A DNA stretch of 64,000 nucleotides from Picochlorum sp. 'celeri' (taxonomy: Eukaryota > Chlorophyta > Trebouxiophyceae). The position numbers and the translations under genes were made by a program. This document shows positions 41,918 through 51,655 of this stretch, piece after piece. How positions within the stretch are numbered: position 1 is the first letter of the stretch; the number at the start of each line of letters is the position of its first letter. Where the stretch lies: assembly GCA_010909725.1 (NCBI GenBank), contig JAACMV010000018.1, positions 62,001 through 126,000 on the forward strand, written 5' to 3'. The notes under the pieces are model-generated. The model searched no databases. It had not been told where the DNA came from and worked only from the letters and a program-made list of their open reading frames with translations.

Positions 41918-42361
41918 CTGCACGTGTCAAAAGTCATACACCGGTTACACAAGTGCAACTCATTACAAACTCAATATGCTCGAGCATTCGTGGCGGCCTC
42001 GACACAACCCACTCCAGCCACCATTCCCATCAACACCCACCCTCGACAGAATTAATATATCAAAGGTATACCCCCTGTGCACACAGCACGAGCTCATGCT
42101 GCACCTACGGCCAACACAGAACGAGCCGACCCAAAAATCACATTCATAACGGGCGTATGCTCAAGCTGTGATGCCATGCACACCATAGAACCAAATAATA
42201 ATTTATTAATGTGCTCAAACGAACCTTTATTTTTTGGCATGGTTCTAAAACAGGCCGAACAGTAATTCAACAAGTCTCTTCTGCTGCAGTCTCTCTAACT
42301 CGCACGTATCACTTGTACCACTACTAAAAATGAGTAATATGAATTAATCTAAATGAATATA
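41918..42361. other. eIF1A upstream region
   Basis: It must hold the eIF1A intron, its short first exon and the promoter. No exon was identified by eye. The region ends at the TA target dinucleotide (42360-42361) of the second mobile element. Confidence 0.35.
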
Positions 42362-42385
42362 CCGTAGTGACCAAAAAAAATACGG
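42362..42385 (+). repeat. Left terminal inverted repeat of Tc1/mariner-type element
   Basis: CCGTAGTGACC then A8 then TACGG, preceded by TA at 42360-42361. It is identical to the reverse complement of 43645-43668. Confidence 0.85.
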
Positions 42386-43124
42386 ACCTTGTCCGGTTGG
42401 AATCTCTATATCCCGTAATGGATCTCCAAGCAAACTTCATTTGCCGATAACTCGTCCTCCAGGGCGAATCTGCACTCGGGGACACCGCCAATCGCTCAAT
42501 TTTCATCTCCTCTTCCATTTCGTGCCCCGCCCCGCCCAAATGACCTCGTGGATGGGGCCATGCCACGCACTCATCATTCCCCACATTGACAGCATCCCAT
42601 GGAGGCTTGGTGCTGGGCCATCTGGTGGATGATAGGACAATGTCGCACATTATTATATTCATTTACATCTATTAAACACATACATAAATCTGGTTCCTGG
42701 TTTGGGCGGCAACAGAAGCCAAGGTTTGTTGAGAAATATTCAAATTCCAGTTTGGTAACTGTACAACATCAAACTTCTATCTGGGCGAGAAGATGATCCT
42801 GAAATGCAAGATTTTGATGAATGTATTGTTATTGGAATGAGGAGCTATCACAGTCGTGGTCGGAACAGAATTTCATTTGGATGTAAAGGGTGATACAGGA
42901 GGCACATGAAGTCAACCCAGAATCAGTGCGTTTGAGTGGGCATCCAAGGTAAAGTCCCTTCTTATATGAATCTCTTATTACCTCATATGAATCCATCAAT
43001 AAGAAGATAATCACAAACAGAAAGGAAAGTAGCAGGGAAAGCTGTTATTGAGGAGTTTTACTAGGGAAGAACTCAAAATTGTGCACAATACTGGAGAGGG
43101 TATCACCAAGCTTGGAACGAACAG

Positions 43125-43460
43125 GTGCAGAATGTGGCAGGAGGAACACAAAAAGATGGAAGTAAGCTATTCCTCGGGCACATGAGTGGAGGAGTATCTG
43201 ACATTGAAAGGGGTCTTCAGTTCATCCCGAGACCAGGGAGGAAGAAAAAGCAACAACACAGTGAGGAAGAAGATGTTGACATGGAAGAAGGACAGACAAC
43301 AGAATGCTCGGGAGAAATATCGGAGTATGTGTCGAAAGATTGCCCAGATGACGTCGAGGAGGAGAGGGAGTATGGGTTTAGTACTGATGAAGAGGAGGAG
43401 ATTGTGGGAGGCTTGAATGAACTTGCCCTGAATGAGGAGACAGGTCAAAATACCCCATGA
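43125..43460 (+). CDS. Acidic-tailed open frame inside the mariner-type element
   Basis: The frame opens without a clear ATG (the first ATG, at 43182, follows LFLGH) and encodes a basic patch (RPGRKKKQQH) followed by strongly acidic sequence (EEEDVDMEEG; STDEEEEIVGG). pogo-type transposases often end in acidic tails, so this may be the remaining C-terminal exon of a deleted transposase, or a captured host exon. No catalytic DDE block is visible upstream within the element. Treated as a fragment. Confidence 0.35.
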   Translation: MQNVAGGTQKDGSKLFLGHMSGGVSDIERGLQFIPRPGRKKKQQHSEEEDVDMEEGQTTECSGEISEYVSKDCPDDVEEEREYGFSTDEEEEIVGGLNELALNEETGQNTP

Positions 43461-43644
43461 ACGCCGAACTGGAGCCTTCTCGACGCTTCTGGGCAGGAAA
43501 GGAAGCTTTATATGCGCTCTATAACCTTGTAAGTACCATCACATGCCTTTACATGGCCAATTTTTGGCTCTAAGACCCAATCTGAGGGTCAGGCTGAGCC
43601 GCCCGTAATGTGGCCGAGCCTGTCTGGAAAAAAACATCAAAATC

Positions 43645-43668
43645 CCGTATTTTTTTTGGTCACTACGG
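43645..43668 (-). repeat. Right terminal inverted repeat of Tc1/mariner-type element
   Basis: CCGTA then T8 then GGTCACTACGG, followed by TA at 43669-43670. It is the perfect inverse of the left repeat; interior sequences diverge directly after it. Confidence 0.85.
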
Positions 43669-43883
43669 TAGTAAAATGACCACGACCGCGTGGCAGTATT
43701 GATGTGAAACATTTGCTGCCGTCTTGTGTACCAAATCTTCCCTTTTAAGGAATACTGGCTCGACAAACACGCACATGAAGTCGAGTTCCGGCGTCCAATA
43801 GTTCAGAATGGATTTCAATATTCATTCCATGTATTTTGAATCATTGCATGGTCGATCATACGCGGTCTTTTTGTCGATAGAAC

Positions 43884-45083
43884 ATGTTTGGGCAGAAACT
43901 GCGGCACATCGCAGCTGCTCGTCTCTCAGTACTACGAGAATGGATCATTGATGCTTCAAAGTCTTCATCAGTTGCGAATTCGGCTGCTTGTGCTAGTATC
44001 GCAGGGAGTGGGTCAGGGTCCAGACTCCATGCTGCCGACGGAGTGATGCGTCGTCTGTTCTCTTCTCATCCTTTGATTGATAGTTCAGTGTATAGAACAG
44101 GTACAGGTATTACTCGAGGGGGCATCTATGGGACTATGCGTGGGTTTTCGTCTGACGATGGGGCAGGGGAGCGCCGGGCTAAAATTCAAGAGCTTCTGAA
44201 AGGATTGTCAGCAGATGATGCTTCTTTTGATAGAGAGAAGGCGGAAGAATTTGTGGATTCGTTCTTTGATGATGAGTCAATGGATGACGAGGAGGAAGGC
44301 CTGCTGGCCTTTGACGAAGAGGATGCCATAGATTTGGATGAAGATGATCATGCCATAGATTTGGATGAAGATGAGCAACAAGTAGTTGATGGGTCAGCTG
44401 GGGCAGGAGAGATGGAGAAGGAGGATATCATAATGAGGGAGCTTCGAGGGTTGAGGCGTGGGTCTCGTAGAGTTGTATTGCAAAAGCTTTTGCAGGGAGG
44501 CATCCTCCAGTCTGATCCAGCCGCAGCAGAGGAGCTGAAGAAGATTGAAAAGACGTTTAGGCCTCCTTCAGGTTTTCGCATGAAAGTCGTGCATATCAAT
44601 AGAACGTGCAAAGGAACGCGATCAGGGGGATTGTTTAGATTTTCGGCGTTGGTGGTGGTGGGTAATGGGGAAGGGGTTCTTGGCTGGGGGTCTGGCAAGT
44701 CTGTAGAAGTGGGGCATGCTGTTCAAAAGGCACACCAGTCTGCATACAAGAATTTGTATCCTGTTCCTAGACATAATAACCATACCGTAACAGAACCCGT
44801 CACTGCTACCTTTGGGAAGACAAAAGTGATCATGTATCCAAAGAGTTCGGGGAGAGGCATTGTGGCAAACCCCATGCTTGCTGGTATTTGTCGACTGGCT
44901 GGGATCCATGATGTTGGTATCAAAGTGCACGGATCACGGAATCCACAAAATACAGTGAAATGTTTATTCGCAGCCTTTGATAAATTGAGATCACAAGACG
45001 AGATTGTAGGATTTCGGGACGGTGTTTTGACTGTTCAGGTGCCTACTGGGCGCTTTGGGCAGTTGAATCTCCCCCGTGTTTGA
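43884..45083 (+). CDS. Ribosomal protein uS5, organelle (probably mitochondrial)
   Basis: A single exon encodes 399 aa. The N-terminus is basic and amphipathic (MFGQKLRHIAAARLSVLREW), fitting a mitochondrial presequence. An acidic insert at about 120-180 includes a direct repeat of AIDLDED encoded by near-identical 24-27-bp DNA units. The C-terminal half is uS5: VVHINRTCKGTRSGGLFRFSALVVVGNG, GWGSGKSVEVGHAVQKA, then TFGKTKVIMYPKSSGRGIVANP and GIKVHGSRNPQNTVK. The long divergent N-terminal extension is typical of mitochondrial uS5. Its stop is 20 bp from the stop of the convergent RanBPM gene. Confidence 0.88.
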   Translation: MFGQKLRHIAAARLSVLREWIIDASKSSSVANSAACASIAGSGSGSRLHAADGVMRRLFSSHPLIDSSVYRTGTGITRGGIYGTMRGFSSDDGAGERRAKIQELLKGLSADDASFDREKAEEFVDSFFDDESMDDEEEGLLAFDEEDAIDLDEDDHAIDLDEDEQQVVDGSAGAGEMEKEDIIMRELRGLRRGSRRVVLQKLLQGGILQSDPAAAEELKKIEKTFRPPSGFRMKVVHINRTCKGTRSGGLFRFSALVVVGNGEGVLGWGSGKSVEVGHAVQKAHQSAYKNLYPVPRHNNHTVTEPVTATFGKTKVIMYPKSSGRGIVANPMLAGICRLAGIHDVGIKVHGSRNPQNTVKCLFAAFDKLRSQDEIVGFRDGVLTVQVPTGRFGQLNLPRV

Positions 45084-45103
45084 TGTTACATGTATTTATT
45101 TAT

Positions 45104-46435
45104 TTAAGCCCCTTTCTCATCTACAAATGTACGTACATTAATTAACGCAGCAGCAGGATCCTCCATCTGATGCAAAAGCTCACCGAGGACACATGCTTGA
45201 CGGTACATTTCTTCCAGCGTTGATACCTCACGCTTCCCTAAATGCTTCCGTAGAGCCCTCGCCAGAGACGCAGCTAGCTCGGTCTTGTATGCTGTCGACA
45301 ATAAATCTCCGAATGGTGAAGACGCTGGGTCACTGTACGCAAATAACGTCAACACTTTCTCCATCAGGACTCTGTCTTCTGATGTTGAGCATGACTGGGT
45401 GAGTTCCTGTCTGCCATATTCCATCGCATCATCATCCTTTTTATCGCGTATCAATTCACATAGTTTCTGGCATTTGAGTGCAAATGCAATCGATGGATTT
45501 TCATCCAAAACTCCTGGGCATAACTCCTCAGCAGAAGCCATTGCCTTGTCTATATCCCCACCCATCACATACTCTGTGGCTGAATACAATGCCATGGATT
45601 CTTCCTTTGTCGATTCCGAAATTTGATTCCTACCCTTCAGGACATCCTCTCCCACTGCTTGGGCAGTCTCCCAATACCCGTGATGCTTGAGATAATCAAA
45701 CACGAGTTCAGCAATGATATCTGAACTTCCAGGAATTTTTGTATCAAGAATCTGCGTATGCAAGTTGGACATAACACTCTCAAGTATCGCTTCATAATCC
45801 CCTTTGAATGGCCTTCTTTCCAAATCATCTCCAAAGTTTACAGCCACCTCCTCATCCGGGGTCCGAAAGCCGACCGTAGGATACAATGTTTCCTCCTCGA
45901 CATCCCTAAACGCCACACCAAGCTGAAACCCCTTCTTTGTAAAGGTCAGCGTCTTCTCAATCCTATTGTAAATAATCCCAACCCAATCTCCAGTCGTAAA
46001 GATGGGTCCATACGGCCTCCCAGTCCCTCTTCCATTAAATACATGCCCATCATCTCCATGATACCCATATGAATGTGGCTCCCACCCAGGCAACCTGTCC
46101 AACTTGACATCCTTTCTGGACAGACCAATGCCAATATATCCATCCCTGCCCTTGTTAATAATCTCTACCTCAAAGTAATATACTGGACACCCCTTTGGAA
46201 TGGGGTTATTCGACCGAATCGACGCCGCATCCCGATCATCACTCCCAGGACCCTTGTATTTGACTCTCAACCCAACCACGTCCAAATATCTCATAGAAGC
46301 CTGGTGTTGCCCTGGTGTCGCATCCCAGCCCGTAGGACCTCCGTCACCACCTAATTGACACTTTAATTCCCTTTTCGAAACAGGAGAGCCCAAATGAACG
46401 GGCACAGGAGGAGCACCCTGTTGCCGACTACTCAT
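45104..46435 (-). CDS. RanBPM/GID1-type SPRY-LisH-CTLH protein
   Basis: A single exon encodes 443 aa. It has a SPRY domain at about 60-215 (VYYFEVEIINKGRDGYIGIG, DGHVFNGRGTGRPYGPIFT), LisH at about 235-265 (AELVFDYLKHHGYWETA), CTLH at about 275-335 and a C-terminal CRA region ending in the QMEDPAAALI segment. This order is that of RANBP9/10 and yeast Gid1, the substrate-receptor-binding subunit of the GID/CTLH ubiquitin ligase. The function in this organism is inferred from the family. Confidence 0.92.
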   Translation of the reverse strand: MSSRQQGAPPVPVHLGSPVSKRELKCQLGGDGGPTGWDATPGQHQASMRYLDVVGLRVKYKGPGSDDRDAASIRSNNPIPKGCPVYYFEVEIINKGRDGYIGIGLSRKDVKLDRLPGWEPHSYGYHGDDGHVFNGRGTGRPYGPIFTTGDWVGIIYNRIEKTLTFTKKGFQLGVAFRDVEEETLYPTVGFRTPDEEVAVNFGDDLERRPFKGDYEAILESVMSNLHTQILDTKIPGSSDIIAELVFDYLKHHGYWETAQAVGEDVLKGRNQISESTKEESMALYSATEYVMGGDIDKAMASAEELCPGVLDENPSIAFALKCQKLCELIRDKKDDDAMEYGRQELTQSCSTSEDRVLMEKVLTLFAYSDPASSPFGDLLSTAYKTELAASLARALRKHLGKREVSTLEEMYRQACVLGELLHQMEDPAAALINVRTFVDEKGA

Positions 46436-46744
46436 GGGAACCCCGTCTTGCTATGTACGCCAGAATCTTCTTCTATTCTCCACCTATCCGTTCAAAATTC
46501 ATATATATTGCGAAATAGCTGCATAGGATACGCGAGAATGCATTTCTGGCTCTGCTCCGGGCAGTCACAGCGTATTTTAATACGGAACATCTCGACCCGA
46601 GGCTTGATTTGGGGCTATATTGGGTTGTGAATGGGCTATATTAAGCATAATATTGAATCTTAGAATAGAGTGTGACTGAGATTCAGGACACTGTTGATAC
46701 AACAAGCAGGTCATGCATGGGTCAGTCATCTCAAAATCGTAACC
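46436..46744. other. Short divergent promoter between RanBPM and RPC5 genes
   Basis: This 309-bp spacer is A/T-rich. It holds TATATT-type words (about 46501-46508 and 46617-46622) on both sides. No further gene is visible. The 51 in-frame bases before the RPC5 ATG have no start codon. Confidence 0.3.
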
Positions 46745-48001
46745 ATGTCGCTGGATTCGGACGATATTGTCGATGAAATCGACATTGTATTGTCACCAGA
46801 AGCAGTAACAATTGAAGGAGGGCTGATGCCAGTTTTACTGCAGTTTCCTTTGAGGGAGAAGGATAGGCCGTACTCCACAGGTGAGACTGCTCCAAGGGTG
46901 AAATACAAATACAATGTTCAGAGAATGCACTGGGATGTTCCACTGGATACAGAGGGTCCAAACTACTATGATGGGGGTGTTGGGGAGTCGAAGCGTGGGC
47001 CGTTGCAGTATTTTTCTCTCAAGAGTTCCAGGGTTCATCAGGGTGTTGGAGGGATGGGGGTGGGTTTCATGAAGGATAACAAGCTACATTTGGTACCTTT
47101 GGAAGAGGTGATGCAGCTCCGTCCATCTCCCAATCATTTAGATGATCATAAAGAGAAGAGCACGGTGTTGCATCCCAAGGAGGCTCCCCATCAGGGCAAT
47201 GCCAAGTCAGAATTGCAGCCCATCACTGTGCAGATTAAAAAGCATGAGACAGAGCAGCAGACGGAGGCCAGGTTGAGATCGTATGCATTTCATGCCCAAA
47301 AAGATGAGGCGGATGAATGGTGTGATTTGACGTACCATGGCCACGGTTCCGATGTGTCTTCTGCAGTGCAGCGTATGATTGAACATACCATGGGGGAGCC
47401 AGTAGGGTCAGACCAATATTTGGACAAGATGGAGTACCTTGATCAGCTCGTTCCTTCTACATCAACCGCAGCAACAGTATCGACGGTCAAGATGCCATAT
47501 AGTGGAGAGGGCGCTGTGTTGAATGATATAGGCAAGCCTGCTCAATTTAAAAGCAATGATCAACCTGGGTCCAGTCTCATGCTGAGCAACGATTCCATGA
47601 ACGCTCTTGGAAAATGTTTGACTCGTCTCTTTGAAGAAAGTGCCGTCATTAGCTTAAATAAGATTAGAAGAAGTCTACAGCAACCCCACATGACGGAGCA
47701 ACTCGTAGCATTAGGTGCAACTGGATCTGATGAAAACCTCCATGCATGCATCGGCTCCTTTGACAATGTGGTATTCATAAAGCACGCATACGTCCGCAGA
47801 CTTCAAGGAGATAGCACATTGGATCCACTACGATCGATTGTATTAGATATATTGGCAGAAAATGATGTGACAAAGAGAGGAGATATCATGGAGTTGGCAA
47901 ATAAGCAGGGTGTGGCAGTGACTGACAATATGTACTCACGAGTCATGAAAGAATTATGCATCAGCAAAGGCAGTTCATGGTCTATGAAATCCGGCGATTG
48001 A
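46745..48001 (+). CDS. RPC5: RNA polymerase III subunit RPC5 (Sin-like)
   Basis: A single exon encodes 418 aa from the ATG at 46745. The N-terminus (DEIDIVLSPEAVTIEGGLMPVLLQFPLR, RPYSTGETAPRVKYKYNVQRMHWDVPL) and the EQQTEARLRSYAFHAQKDEADEW block are diagnostic of RPC5/Sin. The middle has low-complexity linkers. The C-terminal half has winged-helix-like segments, also known in RPC5. With RPC4 it forms the TFIIF-like subcomplex of Pol III that transcribes 5S and tRNA genes in the nucleus. Confidence 0.9.
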   Translation: MSLDSDDIVDEIDIVLSPEAVTIEGGLMPVLLQFPLREKDRPYSTGETAPRVKYKYNVQRMHWDVPLDTEGPNYYDGGVGESKRGPLQYFSLKSSRVHQGVGGMGVGFMKDNKLHLVPLEEVMQLRPSPNHLDDHKEKSTVLHPKEAPHQGNAKSELQPITVQIKKHETEQQTEARLRSYAFHAQKDEADEWCDLTYHGHGSDVSSAVQRMIEHTMGEPVGSDQYLDKMEYLDQLVPSTSTAATVSTVKMPYSGEGAVLNDIGKPAQFKSNDQPGSSLMLSNDSMNALGKCLTRLFEESAVISLNKIRRSLQQPHMTEQLVALGATGSDENLHACIGSFDNVVFIKHAYVRRLQGDSTLDPLRSIVLDILAENDVTKRGDIMELANKQGVAVTDNMYSRVMKELCISKGSSWSMKSGD

Positions 48002-48085
48002 TGTAAAAATCTTTTACAAAGAAATCAATACTATGCTATTATATCTGATGTCTACTGCTATTATGCTGGGCGAATCCAACAACAC

Positions 48086-48772
48086 CTACTCAGACCTAAC
48101 AAGAGCTATCTTGCCGCTGCAGTATTTTGCAGTCAGAGGGGTCTTCTTGGACGCAGCCAATTTCTCTGGATTCTTCATTTTACGGGTATTCTTCTTCATT
48201 GGTGGCGTACTCTCATTCTGTGCTAACCACTCCTTGCGGCCTGGCCTTGCATCCTCATATGGCAACTTCCACAAATCAATACCAGCCTCCTTGGCCATGG
48301 CCTGAAGACCCTTCTTCTCAACAGTCTTGATGGCTTTTGTGCAAATTCTCAACTTGACCCAGCGCTGTCCCTCTGGCCAGTACACCTTTTTATACTGAAG
48401 ATTTGGCTGCTGAAGCTTTTTGTTCCTCTTGTGAGAGAATGTCACCACATATCCGTTATTTGCCTTCTTCCCGGTCAAATCGCACACGCGAGATGCTACA
48501 TCATTAATAAAATGCACATTAGAAATCATAGACACCTCCCCATCCTTCGCTCAAGGACGACTTCGTCCCAGCAACCCAACAAAAGCAACCTTGCCGCCGG
48601 GACGCTACTACCACCCCAAATACGCACCTTCAATTTGCACCACTCGGCTCTCTACCCCACGCATTGCGCACACTCGAGTCTGAAAATGATTAATTGCACC
48701 AGAGAATCCACTCTTTTTGCTACTCATGGCAAGACGCCCTTGGCTCTGCGTCGCCACCAATGACTGCATCAT
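48086..48772 (-). CDS. RPL28: Plastid-type ribosomal protein bL28, nuclear-encoded
   Basis: Exon 48772-48628, intron 48627-48496 (132 bp, phase 1, GTGCGT donor) and exon 48495-48086 encode 184 aa. Exon 1 is a Ser/Arg/Gln-rich plastid transit peptide. The mature core [54 protein letters not shown] is the cyanobacterial/plant plastid bL28 pattern. A Lys-rich extension of about 60 residues follows the usual end. The ORF with the nearest upstream ATG is fixed by the splice frame. Nuclear location matches green plants rather than most red-type algae, where rpl28 stays in the plastid. Confidence 0.9.
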
Positions 48773-49131
48773 TCTTCTAGTATTCCCGAATAACACGTAT
48801 GTCTTCTCCTCTCTAAACAATGAGGTGTACTAATATTACAGATGAATTGTGTTCGATGACAATGCGTGTCACATCGGTGTTTTGTGGTATCGAGACGATA
48901 GATAGGGAGCCAAGGCCTCTATAATGCTGGGCTTCCTATCAAATGGATGCCACATTCGAATCCCATCGAAACAGGGCATTGTATCCCGTCACATGCTTCC
49001 TTGGAAGGGAGGGTCATCATCCTGTACGCTATTCCAGCAGTTTCATGTCTTTGAGGCGCATTCTGCTGCCTGGGTGGCATTACATGAAATTGATTACTTT
49101 TGACAAGGGAGAGCACATAGTCAAGTGAACG
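48773..49131. other. Divergent intergenic region, no gene seen
   Basis: This 359-bp spacer lies between the bL28 and ValRS start codons. Short frames on both strands have no features. No TATA box is convincing. Confidence 0.3.
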
Positions 49132-51614
49132 ATGGGGAGTCAGCTGTTGGCTCCCTCTTTGAGCAGTGCCCATGCGGTGGCTGCCATTGTGTCGAGTATG
49201 TCCAATCTCAAGATTGATGTGAGTCTTGGAAACGGAAAGGTATGTAGATTTCATGTATGAGCAGCATGCTGCGTATCTATGTCCCAGGAGTGGGTAGCAC
49301 TCTGAGTGTCCATGCTTCTTGCTGATCTTTTTCGTTTCTGTAGGATGTCAAGATGAAGATGGACCAAGGGGACGACTTGGTGGAGTATAAAGATGTGATG
49401 GCTCAAGGTAGGTGTCATGCATTGCGAGTTTGGAACGTTTGGGGCGTCTCTTATTGACGTGGGTCTGTGTGCAGTTGCCAAGATGGTGGACATGTATCCC
49501 TCTGACGATGCCACATGTGCGTCATTGGATGATGTACTTGCTCATGCGGGGCGTGTTGATACGCTTGCTGCGAGTTGGCTGCCTCTGGCGGGTCCTACAT
49601 GCACCGATGAGCAGAGAGAGGGCGTGAAAGGAGACCTGTTGCGGGAGCTTCAGGCTCTGAATGAGCGCCTTGCATCCTCTGAGTATCTTATGGGAGGGGA
49701 CGTTTCTTTTGGAGATATTGCCATGTTGCCGAATGTGCTGAGTCTCTTTCAGTATGTTCTTGGTGAAGATGTGAGGAACGAGTTTGGAAATATCTCTGCC
49801 TGGGTTGGGAGGGTATGCTCCAATGAATCTGTATCATCTGTGGTCGGTACGTGTCTCATGTTTGTTGATACCATATGCACTGTCTCTTTTCCCAGTTGGA
49901 CATTCCTTGTGAACCATTGTCCCTCTGGATGTAACCCGGTGCTAGAAGAAGACGTATAATTACCATTAGCCATTTGACTGATTGTGTTGGTCTCACGGTT
50001 ATACGCTATGCGGACACACTAACATTGACCTATGCGTTGTGTACAGGAAATAAAATTGAGTTTTCTTCCGCTCCTGGGTGGCGCTTTGATCCTCATGCTG
50101 GAATTGACCCTGTCAAATTGGCAAAGAAGCTGGCAAAACAGGCAGAGAAGGAAGCTAAGAAAGCCAAGATGGAGGCCAAGGCTGCTGCAAAGAAAAAGAA
50201 GGCGGAGGAGCTTGCAAAGACTAGGGCGGCAAATGGTTCAAAAAAGGCCAAGCAGAAGGCTGAGGCTGAGGCGAAGAAGGCTGCAGAGGCTGCTGAGTTG
50301 CAAGCATGGATTGATGAGGCCAAAGCCACACCAAAAGGGGAGCGTAAAGCTGTCGGGCAGGGACAGATGCCTAAAGGATATTGCCCGGAGGCTGTTGAAT
50401 CGGCATGGTATGAGTGGTGGGAAGCAAGTGGATACTTTAAGCCAGATGAAGATGAGACCAAGGAGCCTTTTGTCATGGTGATTCCACCGCCTAATGTCAC
50501 CGGATCACTTCACATTGGACATGCGTTGACGAATTCAATTCAAGACACGGTCATCAGATGGAGAAGAATGAGTGGATATAGGGCATTATGGGTTCCAGGG
50601 ACTGACCATGCTGGTATTGCCACGCAGACAGTGGTTGAGAAGAAAATTGCCAGAGAGACCGGCAAAACAAGGCACGATATTGGAAGAGACGGCTTTTTAG
50701 AAGAAGTTTGGAAATATGTGGATGATTATGGACACAGAATTACCAATCAATTGCGCAGGCTAGGATCATCTGTAGACTGGAGCAGATCTGTGTTTACCAT
50801 GGATGACACCCGCAGTGCTGCTGTGAATGAAGCCTTTGTTCAAATGCACGAGAAAGGGCTTATTTACAGAGATAACAGGCTTGTTAATTGGTGCTGTAAA
50901 TTGAAGACAGCAGTGTCTGATATCGAGGTGGATTATATTGATGTCCCCAAAAGAATGGGCGTTCATGTGCCAGGATATGAGTCTGCCGTCGAATTCGGGG
51001 CGATTACATCTTTCGCCTATCCATACGAAGATGGATCTGGAGAAATCGTTGTAGCAACAACAAGGCCTGAGACCATGCTGGGTGACAGTGCTGTCGCAGT
51101 CCATCCAGACGATGATAGGTACAAGGATGTCATCGGCAAGTTCCTGGTGCATCCAATCAATGGCCGCAAAATACCAATTATTGCTGATGCAGAGCTTGTG
51201 GATCCTGAATTTGGAACAGGAGCCGTAAAAATCACTCCAGCTCACGATCCAAATGATTTTGCTACAGGAAAGAGGCATAATCTGGAATTCATCAACATCC
51301 TGGATGATAATGGTTGCCTGAATTCAAATGGAACAGGCAAGTTTGCTGGGCAACGCCGATTTGATGCTAGAATCACAGTTGTTGAACATTTGAAAGAAAT
51401 TGGTCTGTACAGAGGTGTGGAAGACAATCCAATGAGACTGGGTATCTGCTCACGTTCAAAGGATGTAATCGAACCAGTGCTCAAGCCTCAGTGGTGGGTC
51501 AATTGTTCAGATATGGCTGCTGATGCGTGTGATCTTGTCAGAAAGAAAGAACTTGAGATTATACCGGAAGAGTACGAGGCGACGTGGTTTAGATGGATGG
51601 AGAATATTAGGGAT

Positions 51615-51655
<41 letters not shown>

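Larger units (their letters stand above)
42362..43668. mobile_element. Tc1/mariner-type element (1.3 kb), probably non-autonomous
   Basis: The 24-bp sequence CCGTAGTGACC, followed by eight A and TACGG (42362-42385), has a perfect inverted copy at 43645-43668. Both ends are flanked by TA, the target duplication typical of the Tc1/mariner/pogo superfamily. The element is 1307 bp. No complete transposase frame is present. A plus-strand 111-codon frame lies at 43125-43460. It sits in the spacer between the eIF1A and uS5m genes, both of which point away from it. Perfect repeats suggest fairly recent insertion. Confidence 0.8.

Noticed and set aside
48940..48975. TTCGAATCCC considered as a tRNA T-arm
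   Set aside because: No acceptor stem, D-arm or anticodon stem can be drawn around it.
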